From positions 1 through 5,019 of the forward strand of contig DLZA01000203.1 in NCBI GenBank assembly GCA_003447515.1: a stretch of DNA of 5,019 nucleotides, given 5' to 3'. Positions within the stretch are counted from its first letter, which is position 1. Each line of letters starts with the position of its first letter. The position numbers were made by a program, and so were the translations under genes. This DNA comes from Paracoccaceae bacterium (lineage in GTDB: Bacteria; Pseudomonadota; Alphaproteobacteria; Rhodobacterales; Rhodobacteraceae). Below, one piece after another: positions 1-5,019 of this stretch. The notes below the pieces were generated by a model that worked only from the letters and a program-made list of their open reading frames with translations, was not told where the DNA came from and ran no database searches.

Positions 1-330
1 GCAGAACGGCTTGGCGTTGGGTTCCTACCTTTACGTAAAGCTGGGAAATTGCCAGGAAAAACTATTTCTGAGGACTACGCTCTTGAATACGGAACAGCCA
101 CGATCGAGATGCATGATGACGCAATTAATGCTGGCGCGAAGATTTTACTAATTGACGATCTCATCGCAACGGGTGGCACAGCGGCCGCAGGGATCAAACT
201 GATTGAGCGCCTCGGTGGGGAAGTCGTCCATGCAGGCTTTATCATCGATCTTCCAGAACTTGGCGGTGCGCGAGTTATCCGCGATTTGGGCGTACCAGTT
301 ACCAGTCTTTGCGCATTTGAGGGCGAGTGA
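1..330 (+). CDS. apt: Adenine phosphoribosyltransferase, C-terminal part (5' end outside window)
   Basis: This cytoplasmic purine-salvage enzyme joins adenine to PRPP, giving AMP and pyrophosphate. The reading frame is open from the first base and gives 109 residues before TGA. Full-length family members have roughly 170-180 residues, so about the first 65-70 lie to the left. Visible family marks, in fragment numbering: the [15 protein letters not shown] flexible-loop segment (8-22); the [10 protein letters not shown] segment (29-38) that follows it in this family; and the PRPP-binding loop [13 protein letters not shown] (48-60), with the paired Asp52-Asp53 and the TGGT turn. The C-terminal [14 protein letters not shown] end is also typical. 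An internal TTG at 49 is not a start, because the conserved loop extends upstream of it. The gene converges on the FAD enzyme 89 bp downstream. No damage is visible. Identification is by motif and is strong. Confidence 0.95.
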   Translation, partial: AERLGVGFLPLRKAGKLPGKTISEDYALEYGTATIEMHDDAINAGAKILLIDDLIATGGTAAAGIKLIERLGGEVVHAGFIIDLPELGGARVIRDLGVPVTSLCAFEGE

Positions 331-365
331 TTGAAAGAAGCGCTTTTCTGTACCATTTCTTTATT

Positions 366-384
366 CTTTGGCTTTTAGCCAAAG
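366..384. terminator. Hairpin between convergent genes, probable bidirectional terminator
   Basis: CTTTGGCT (366-373) and AGCCAAAG (377-384) are perfect reverse complements around a TTT loop, giving an 8-bp stem with four G-C pairs. It lies 35 bp after the apt stop and 35 bp after the FAD-enzyme stop on the other strand, where a shared terminator is expected. No proper T-run follows on either strand: TGAATTT on plus, AATAAAG on minus. It may therefore be a weak intrinsic terminator or an mRNA 3'-end stabiliser. Confidence 0.5.
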
Positions 385-419
385 TGAATTTCCACAGACA
401 AAAATGATTTGGACCAAAA

Positions 420-1832
420 TTAGGAGCGTTTGAGAATTACATCAGGGTTCATGATACCCGTTGGGTCCAGCGCGTTTTTTATTGCTGCCATGCTGGCTAG
501 TTTTGTAGGATCGCCGTATTTCTGAAGATCTGTTGATTTAAGGCGACCAATACCGTGTTCCGCAGAAATGGACCCATCATAGGTGTGAACTAAATCGTGG
601 ACTACCGCCATGACATCGTCTTTTAAATGAATCCAAGCTGCTTTACTTTCGCCTTTTGGTGGGAAGACATTATAATGTAGGTTGCCATCACCCAAGTGGC
701 CAAAGCAATTCAGGCGTACACTTCCAAATTGTTCAATTGCCGCCTGGCCTTCTTTAATAAAAGCGACAATTCGGTCTTGAGGAATGGATATGTCATGACT
801 AGAAATTGCACCGATTAGATTATTTGCAGCGGGGATGGTTTCGCGCACCTTCCAAAAATCATCGCGCTGTGACGCGGATTGCGCCAGCAAGACATCCTTA
901 ATTAGTCCGTCGTTTAGAGCGATTTCAAGCACTGCACCCATGCGAGTTTCCATATTTGCATGTGCGCCTGAACCTACTTCTACCAACACCATCCAATCGG
1001 CCTCACCATCAAAGGGAGTGCGCACTTCGGGCATAGTTTCGTGCAAAAAATCAAACCCCACGCCATTCATTAACTCAAAAGCACTGACCATTCCATCAAG
1101 GTCAAACTGCAAACGAGCCAATAGTTCCGTAGCAGCGCTTGGGCTGTCAACAATTGCAAAGCATGTGGTCAGCTCCGTGGGCTTTTGAACCAACTTCAAA
1201 ACCGCCGCTGTGATCACGCCAAGCGTGCCCTCTGACCCGATTAAAAGATTACGCAGGTCATACCCAGTGTTGTCTTTACGCAGCCGTTTCAACCCATGGT
1301 GGATCGAACCATCTGGCATAACCGCCTCTATCCCTACGCATAAATCCCGCATATTTCCATAACGCAACACCTGGACACCGCCCGCGTTCGTTGCAAGGTT
1401 ACCACCAATCAAACACGACCCTTCAGATGCCAAAGACAGCGGAAACATTCGTTCCACTGCATCTGCAGCCTCTTGGACTGCGGCCAATGTCATGCCCGCC
1501 TCTACCGTTATTGTGTTGCCAATTGGATCTACAGACCGCACAGCGTTCATCCGCTCAAGCGACAAAACCAGCGGAGCAGAATTGCCCGACACAACCTGCC
1601 CACCGACCAGCCCGGTGCCACCGCCGTAAGGTACAACAGCGACCTGATGATCAGAGCAAAGCTTTATGATATCAGATATTTCACCAACTGTGCATGGGCG
1701 CGCCAACACGCCACCTTTTCCTCGCATCATGCCACGAGGTTCTTCCAAATAGCGTGGCTCCATCTGGCTAGCTACATTGGGAATAGCGGCATTTAGCACA
1801 GCAAGAAAAGCATTTTCTGCAGATTTCAACAT
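420..1832 (-). CDS. FAD-binding 2-hydroxyacid dehydrogenase, GlcD / D-2-hydroxyglutarate dehydrogenase-like
   Basis: This 470-residue flavoprotein probably oxidises a D-2-hydroxyacid to the 2-oxoacid and passes electrons to a carrier. The N-terminal half is the PCMH-type FAD domain: VVPYGGGTGLVGGQV (66-80) is the pyrophosphate-binding loop, followed by SCLIGGNLATNAGGVQVLRYGN (139-160) and NTGYDLRNLLIGSEGTLGVI (188-207). The C-terminal FAD-oxidase domain carries the metal-site motif GHLGDGNLH (378-386, His379 and His386) and SAEHGIGR (423-430, Glu425), and ends in the family's DPTGIMNPDVIL. The start is set by AAGGAG nine bases upstream; the frame also has an ATG at 1871 that would add 13 non-conserved residues. 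No partner subunits like GlcE or GlcF are nearby, so it probably works as a single polypeptide. D-lactate, glycolate and D-2-hydroxyglutarate are all possible substrates. Two presumed substrate-binding residues differ from the human D-2-hydroxyglutarate enzyme (see findings), so I give no gene symbol. Confidence 0.9.
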   Translation of the reverse strand: MLKSAENAFLAVLNAAIPNVASQMEPRYLEEPRGMMRGKGGVLARPCTVGEISDIIKLCSDHQVAVVPYGGGTGLVGGQVVSGNSAPLVLSLERMNAVRSVDPIGNTITVEAGMTLAAVQEAADAVERMFPLSLASEGSCLIGGNLATNAGGVQVLRYGNMRDLCVGIEAVMPDGSIHHGLKRLRKDNTGYDLRNLLIGSEGTLGVITAAVLKLVQKPTELTTCFAIVDSPSAATELLARLQFDLDGMVSAFELMNGVGFDFLHETMPEVRTPFDGEADWMVLVEVGSGAHANMETRMGAVLEIALNDGLIKDVLLAQSASQRDDFWKVRETIPAANNLIGAISSHDISIPQDRIVAFIKEGQAAIEQFGSVRLNCFGHLGDGNLHYNVFPPKGESKAAWIHLKDDVMAVVHDLVHTYDGSISAEHGIGRLKSTDLQKYGDPTKLASMAAIKNALDPTGIMNPDVILKRS

Positions 1833-1841
1833 GACACAGCG

Positions 1842-1847
1842 CTCCTT
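1842..1847 (-). promoter_or_regulatory. Ribosome-binding site of the FAD enzyme gene
   Basis: CTCCTT on the plus strand reads AAGGAG on the coding strand, with nine bases to the ATG at 1832. It is the strongest Shine-Dalgarno match in the region. It decides the start at 1832 over the in-frame ATG at 1871. Confidence 0.8.
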
Positions 1848-1928
1848 ATTCAAACTGTTAGCGTTGACCAAGCCTAGCTACAAGCGCAACTACTCCAATT
1901 CATCTAAAAACTAGTCTAACGCCGGAAT

Positions 1929-1944
1929 TGCACAGGACAGTGCA
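1929..1944. repeat. Short inverted repeat TGCAC-N6-GTGCA
   Basis: TGCAC (1929-1933) and GTGCA (1940-1944) are exact reverse complements around a six-base centre, AGGACA. The repeat lies 33 bp after the acetyltransferase stop and about 97 bp before the FAD-enzyme start. It could be a weak hairpin after the acetyltransferase gene or an operator for the FAD gene. No T-run follows on the minus strand. A 5-bp match can arise by chance. Confidence 0.3.
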
Positions 1945-1976
1945 GATAGGCAGCATTGCGAAATGATTTACAATGA

Positions 1977-2561
1977 TTATCCCACGTCGGTTTTGCCCCG
2001 CCGATCACCGCGAATATTGGAATATAGCACATGGGTCCGCCAGCGGCCTGCAATCTGCAAATAGCTTTGAGCAACACCCTCATATTTGAACCCTGTCTTT
2101 TCCAATAACCCGCGCGATGCTGCATTTTCTGGCAAGGTGGCTGCCTCTACGCGACTTATATCCATATGGTAGAATGCGTAATGCACAACAGATTGTATCG
2201 CGTCCGACATATATCCATTGCGTACATAATTTGCGCCGATCCAATACCCGAGCGCACCCGACATCGCAGGCCCACGACGAATATTATCGAGCGTAATTGC
2301 GCCTAAGAGCGCCTTATCCTCTCGGCGCACAATAAATAACGGCACGCCCCGGCCCGTCTCATACGTTTTGCGCGCCCAAAACACCCGGTTGCTAAACGCA
2401 CGTTTAGAAAAATGATCTGGGGCCCAAACAGGCTCCCACGGCTTCAAAAACTCCGCACCATCTTGGCGCAGTCGCACCCAAGCATGGTGATCTCCCATCA
2501 CAGGCATGCGCAGCGTTACTTTTTCCGCTTCAATCATCACCTTAGGTCTTTTTTTAAACAT
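1977..2561 (-). CDS. RimJ/RimL-type GNAT N-acetyltransferase
   Basis: This 194-residue cytoplasmic enzyme transfers acetyl from acetyl-CoA to an amino group; relatives such as RimJ acetylate the N-terminal residue of ribosomal protein S5. Fold marks, in order: an N-terminal VTLRMPVMGDHHAWVRLR strand and helix (15-32); the FLKPWEPVWAPDHFSKRAF block (38-56); LLGAITLDNI (85-94); the acetyl-CoA motif A region GYWIGANYVRNGYMSDAI (105-122), whose RNGYMS turn is the pyrophosphate loop; and motif B LPENAASRGLLEKTGFKYEG (143-162). Length fits the family. I chose the first ATG, although its only ribosome-site candidate, GAGG, sits twelve bases away. The ATG at codon 9 has AAGG only two bases ahead, which is too close. 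The gene begins 31 bp after the glycerate kinase stop, so the two are probably co-transcribed. The acceptor (S5 N-terminus, another protein or a small molecule) cannot be told from sequence. Confidence 0.88.
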   Translation of the reverse strand: MFKKRPKVMIEAEKVTLRMPVMGDHHAWVRLRQDGAEFLKPWEPVWAPDHFSKRAFSNRVFWARKTYETGRGVPLFIVRREDKALLGAITLDNIRRGPAMSGALGYWIGANYVRNGYMSDAIQSVVHYAFYHMDISRVEAATLPENAASRGLLEKTGFKYEGVAQSYLQIAGRWRTHVLYSNIRGDRRGKTDVG

Positions 2562-2592
2562 GCGTCAAACTAGCCTCGCTTGCCAAAGATCG

Positions 2593-3816
2593 TCAAGAAC
2601 GCCGCAAGAAAACTTGGACATCAGCAACATTTGTGCCCGTGCTCCCGGTTACAAACAAATCCCCCGATGCCTCTAACCCATGAAAACTGTCATTATCAGC
2701 CAAAACCCTTTCAACAGACCTCCCCGAGGCGAGCATCCGTTTGACAGTATCAGCGTCAACGAGCCCCCCCGCCGCATCCGTTGGCCCGTCGCGCCCATCT
2801 GTACCAGCGCTCAGGAATACCCAATCACCAACCAAATCCTGCGCTTGCTGTGCAACGCGTAAGGCCAACTCCTGATTACGGCCACCGAGCCCATCGCCCT
2901 GTAAATTTACAGTTGTCTCACCACCAAAGATTAGAGTGCAATCGCCCTGCACCTTTCGAATTTCCATAAGAACTTTGTTCGCTGCCTCAGCCACGTCACC
3001 ATCCAACGTACTATCGATGAGGACTGCCCCATCAGTGGCCGTCACCATCGCATCCAAACTAACACGATTAGACCCAACTATCTGGTTCTGCCCTTGTCGG
3101 ACCACGGGCTCACTCTCATCCTTTTCCAGGTGCGCCCTAACCGATGCCGGCATAGCATTCCAAGCTCCGACCTTTGTTAAGGCCGCCCGCGCATGAGCGT
3201 GACTGCCTACACGACTCACGGTCGGCCCACTGGCAACAACCCGCAAATCATCACCAATCACATCTGAAAGGATAAGAGCACGCACACTTGCTTTAGTCGC
3301 AGTCAATAACCCACCCCCTTTTATGCGGCTCAAACACTGACGCACCAAATTTACCTGATTGATATCAAGCCCCGAGCCTAACAGGACGGTATTTGCCGTT
3401 TGCTTATCCACCACCGAAACACCATCAACAGGCGCAATTGCCAAGGCTGACCCTCCGCCTGAAATCAGGGCTAATACCTGCTCACGCGCAGTTAATTCCG
3501 CAACTAAGTCCAACAGTGCGGTCCCTGCGACAACACTTCCATCCCCCGGAACAGGATGCTCCCCGATTATCACGGACGCGCCTGAAATCTCACGCGCATT
3601 CTCTGCATTCGTAATTACAAGGGCCGCCTTAGCATTCACATGGCGCAGCGTCTCCTCCATCATCGCCCCCGCCGCCTTACCTAGCGCAATCACAACAGGC
3701 CGTCCTTTTACAGGTTCTACCGTCAACGCACGACGCACTGCACCCACAGGATCCGCTGCCGCAACACCCACTTTAAAGATCCTCGCAGCCTCTGCCCGCA
3801 ACGCTTCGTTATCCAT
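2593..3816 (-). CDS. Glycerate 2-kinase, MOFRL family (GckA/TtuD-like)
   Basis: This 407-residue cytoplasmic enzyme phosphorylates D-glycerate with ATP to 2-phosphoglycerate, feeding glycerate from glyoxylate, serine or tartrate breakdown into lower glycolysis. Older annotations call this family TtuD or hydroxypyruvate reductase. The N-terminal domain has ALGKAAGAMMEE (44-55, conserved Lys47), EHPVPGDGS (86-94), the glycine-rich ALISGGGSALAIAP (116-129), then NLVRQCLSRIKGGGL (156-170) and LSDVIGDDLRVVASGPTV (183-200). The C-terminal MOFRL domain has FGGETTVNL (297-305), GDGLGGRNQELALR (307-320), SAGTDGRDGPTDAAGG (336-351) and the end motif FVTGSTGTNVADV (388-400). Every block I expect is present, so it looks intact. 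The start has AGGAG seven bases upstream; an ATG at 3882 in the same frame would add 22 unrelated residues. It is first of the minus-strand run and divergent from the M20 gene. I leave the symbol empty because gckA and ttuD are used inconsistently. Confidence 0.94.
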   Translation of the reverse strand: MDNEALRAEAARIFKVGVAAADPVGAVRRALTVEPVKGRPVVIALGKAAGAMMEETLRHVNAKAALVITNAENAREISGASVIIGEHPVPGDGSVVAGTALLDLVAELTAREQVLALISGGGSALAIAPVDGVSVVDKQTANTVLLGSGLDINQVNLVRQCLSRIKGGGLLTATKASVRALILSDVIGDDLRVVASGPTVSRVGSHAHARAALTKVGAWNAMPASVRAHLEKDESEPVVRQGQNQIVGSNRVSLDAMVTATDGAVLIDSTLDGDVAEAANKVLMEIRKVQGDCTLIFGGETTVNLQGDGLGGRNQELALRVAQQAQDLVGDWVFLSAGTDGRDGPTDAAGGLVDADTVKRMLASGRSVERVLADNDSFHGLEASGDLFVTGSTGTNVADVQVFLRRS

Positions 3817-3823
3817 GAAAATT

Positions 3824-3828
3824 CTCCT
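3824..3828 (-). promoter_or_regulatory. Ribosome-binding site of the glycerate kinase gene
   Basis: CTCCT on the plus strand reads AGGAG on the coding strand, with seven bases to the ATG at 3816. It decides that start over the upstream in-frame ATG at 3882, which would put this site inside the coding region. Confidence 0.8.
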
Positions 3829-3893
3829 GATAAGGCACAACCATAACCTGCAGCCTAAAAACCGCAAATGCATCTTGCCCATTTCACCGACTT

Positions 3894-3909
3894 ATCGCAC
3901 ACTTGCGAT
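3894..3909. repeat. Perfect inverted repeat ATCGCA-N4-TGCGAT before the M20 start
   Basis: ATCGCA (3894-3899) and TGCGAT (3904-3909) are exact reverse complements around CACT, ending one base before the ATG at 3911. As DNA it is a 16-bp dyad of operator size. As RNA it would be a 6-bp stem with a four-base loop, covering the place where a Shine-Dalgarno site should be. The pattern is seen directly; its function is inferred. Confidence 0.5.
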
Positions 3910-3910
3910 C

Positions 3911-5019
3911 ATGCTAAACAATAAAAAAATCGACCGCTTGAATACCGAAATCGATGCACGCCAAGACGATCTTATCGCCTTGACCCAAGACCTCATCCGC
4001 ATTCCCACACTCAATCCACCTGGAGAAAACTACCGCCTAATCTGCGAATATCTCGAGAACCGCCTAAAGCCACGCGGCTTTGATTGCGAGTTGATCCGGG
4101 CGTTTGAAACCCCCGGAGACAGTAACAAGTACCCGCGCTGGAATATCGTAGCCCGCCGCAATGGCGAACGCAAAGGCGACTGTATTCATTTCAATTCCCA
4201 CACCGACGTAGTCGAACTGGGGCAAGATTGGACCCGTGATCCATTTGGCGGTGAACTTGAAGACGATAAAATCTACGGTCGCGGATCTTGCGATATGAAA
4301 GGCGGCCTAGCAGCATCCATTATTGCATCCGAGGCCTTTATCGACACCTTCCCAGATTTTTCAGGTGCTATCGAAATATCTGGCACAGCGGATGAGGAAA
4401 CAGGCGGCTTTGGCGGCGTTGCTTATCTAGCAGAAAAAGGTTTCTTTGCTCCAACCCGCGTGCAACACGTCATCATCCCCGAACCACTAGGGCTCGATTG
4501 CATCTGCCTAGGCCATCGCGGTGTTTGGTGGGCCGAGATTGAAACTAAGGGCAAAATTGCCCACGGGTCCATGCCCTTTCTCGGGGATTGCGCCGTACGC
4601 CACATGGGTGCGGTGTTGTCAGAAATGGAGGCCTCGCTCTATCCACTTCTCGCTTCCAAACAAACAGACATGCCTGTGATACCAAAAGGCGCGCGGCAAT
4701 CAACGCTCAACATCAATTCCTTCCACGGCGGACAAGAAGAACCAGAACCAGACTTTACAGGTTTACCCAGTGCTATCGTTCCCGACAGTGCGCGCATGAT
4801 TATCGACCGCCGTTTTCTAATCGAAGAAGACATTGAAGACGTACAACAAGAAATTACGGATATTTTAGAAAAGGTAAAATCTGAACGCACAGATTTCCAT
4901 TACGATATCCGCGAGATCCAGCGAGTGATCCCCTCCATGACAGCTAAAGATGCACCAGTCGTGACCTCTATCGCCGCTGCGATTAAAAAGACGCTCGGCA
5001 AGCCTGCAGAATTTGTGGT
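3911..5019 (+). CDS. M20 family metallopeptidase/deacylase, ArgE/DapE-like (3' end outside window)
   Basis: This is a probable two-zinc amidohydrolase that removes an acyl group from an N-acyl amino acid or similar amide. The frame runs from ATG at 3911 to the window edge without a stop, giving 369 residues. Family members are usually about 380-430, so only the C-terminus is missing. Catalytic-domain marks: NSHTDVV (95-101, metal ligand His97 and Asp99); GRGSCDMKGG (123-132, bridging Asp128); DEETGGFGG (161-169, catalytic Glu162 and ligand Glu163); and IPEPLG (189-194, ligand Glu191). The inserted dimerisation domain starts near 205 and carries KIAHGSMP (215-222), whose His218 corresponds to the substrate-contacting His of the family. 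The final metal-binding His lies beyond the edge. No Shine-Dalgarno site precedes the ATG; an inverted repeat sits there instead. No in-frame start occurs in the 30 bp upstream. The exact substrate (acetylornithine, succinyl-diaminopimelate or another) cannot be assigned. Confidence 0.92.
   Translation, partial: MLNNKKIDRLNTEIDARQDDLIALTQDLIRIPTLNPPGENYRLICEYLENRLKPRGFDCELIRAFETPGDSNKYPRWNIVARRNGERKGDCIHFNSHTDVVELGQDWTRDPFGGELEDDKIYGRGSCDMKGGLAASIIASEAFIDTFPDFSGAIEISGTADEETGGFGGVAYLAEKGFFAPTRVQHVIIPEPLGLDCICLGHRGVWWAEIETKGKIAHGSMPFLGDCAVRHMGAVLSEMEASLYPLLASKQTDMPVIPKGARQSTLNINSFHGGQEEPEPDFTGLPSAIVPDSARMIIDRRFLIEEDIEDVQQEITDILEKVKSERTDFHYDIREIQRVIPSMTAKDAPVVTSIAAAIKKTLGKPAEFV

Larger units (their letters stand above)
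3817..3910. promoter_or_regulatory. Divergent intergenic control region (glycerate kinase / M20 hydrolase)
   Basis: Only 94 bp separate the two divergent start codons, so both promoters must overlap here or extend into the flanking genes. On the minus strand the best pair I find is TTGCGG and TATGGT with a 16-base spacer. On the plus strand it is TTGCCC and CACACT with a 17-base spacer. Both are poor sigma70 matches and I do not claim either. GATAAG (3829-3834) and CTTATC (3891-3896) form a widely spaced inverted pair, each just ahead of one of the two genes. Confidence 0.55.

Noticed and set aside
406..419. TTTGG-A-CCAAA near-palindrome just after the FAD-gene stop
   Set aside because: With a one-base centre it cannot fold as a stable RNA stem of useful length, and the 366-384 hairpin is a better terminator candidate.
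1833..1871. Thirteen-residue N-terminal extension of the FAD enzyme from an ATG at 1871
   Set aside because: The ATG at 1832 has AAGGAG at nine bases; the extension would place this site inside the coding region and does not resemble the family.
1916..2125. 69-residue minus-strand open frame overlapping the acetyltransferase C-terminus
   Set aside because: It overlaps a well-supported gene in another frame, shows no family motif, and is short enough to be chance.
3817..3882. Twenty-two-residue N-terminal extension of glycerate kinase from an ATG at 3882
   Set aside because: The ATG at 3816 has AGGAG at seven bases, and the family normally starts near the residues encoded there. The extension would also fill most of the divergent promoter region.
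3868..3924. Possible 18-codon leader peptide with four His, overlapping the M20 start
   Set aside because: It has no ribosome-binding site. Its His codons are scattered rather than in a run, and no attenuator structure is visible, so an open frame of this size is expected by chance.
4423..4890. Open frames of 60-83 residues in other frames inside the M20 gene
   Set aside because: The M20 frame carries all the expected metal-site motifs; the others are low-complexity Arg/Ser-rich shadows without support.

Overview
The window looks like ordinary chromosome from an alphaproteobacterium, most likely a Rhodobacterales (Roseobacter-type) species of moderate GC. I infer this from protein resemblance: the acetyltransferase has the PWEPVWAPDH block I associate with Rhodobacterales RimJ-like proteins, and a MOFRL-type glycerate 2-kinase is common in that group. 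No database search was possible. Nothing in the window indicates a mobile element, phage, CRISPR array, rRNA or tRNA.

Layout, left to right. (1) Positions 1-330, plus strand: the C-terminal part of adenine phosphoribosyltransferase, cut by the window edge. (2) Positions 331-419: a convergent gap with a perfect 8-bp hairpin, probably a shared transcription terminator. (3) Positions 420-1832, minus strand: a GlcD/D-2-hydroxyglutarate-dehydrogenase-like FAD enzyme, its start fixed by an AAGGAG site. (4) Positions 1833-1976: a 144-bp gap with small repeats and no convincing promoter. (5) Positions 1977-2561, minus: a RimJ-like GNAT N-acetyltransferase. (6) Positions 2593-3816, minus: a complete glycerate 2-kinase, only 31 bp upstream of the acetyltransferase. 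(7) Positions 3817-3910: a 94-bp divergent control region with a 6-bp inverted repeat directly before the next start codon. (8) Position 3911 to the end, plus: an M20 (ArgE/DapE-like) metallopeptidase, cut by the right edge.

The glycerate kinase and the acetyltransferase probably share a transcript; the FAD enzyme may be read from the same transcript or from its own promoter in the 144-bp gap. The kinase makes 2-phosphoglycerate from glycerate, and the FAD enzyme oxidises a 2-hydroxyacid. A shared role in small hydroxyacid use is possible but not proved. The M20 hydrolase is transcribed divergently from the kinase and may share its control. I see no undescribed multi-gene system. The points most worth a second look are the inverted repeat where the M20 ribosome-binding site should be, and the altered substrate-site residues in the FAD enzyme.
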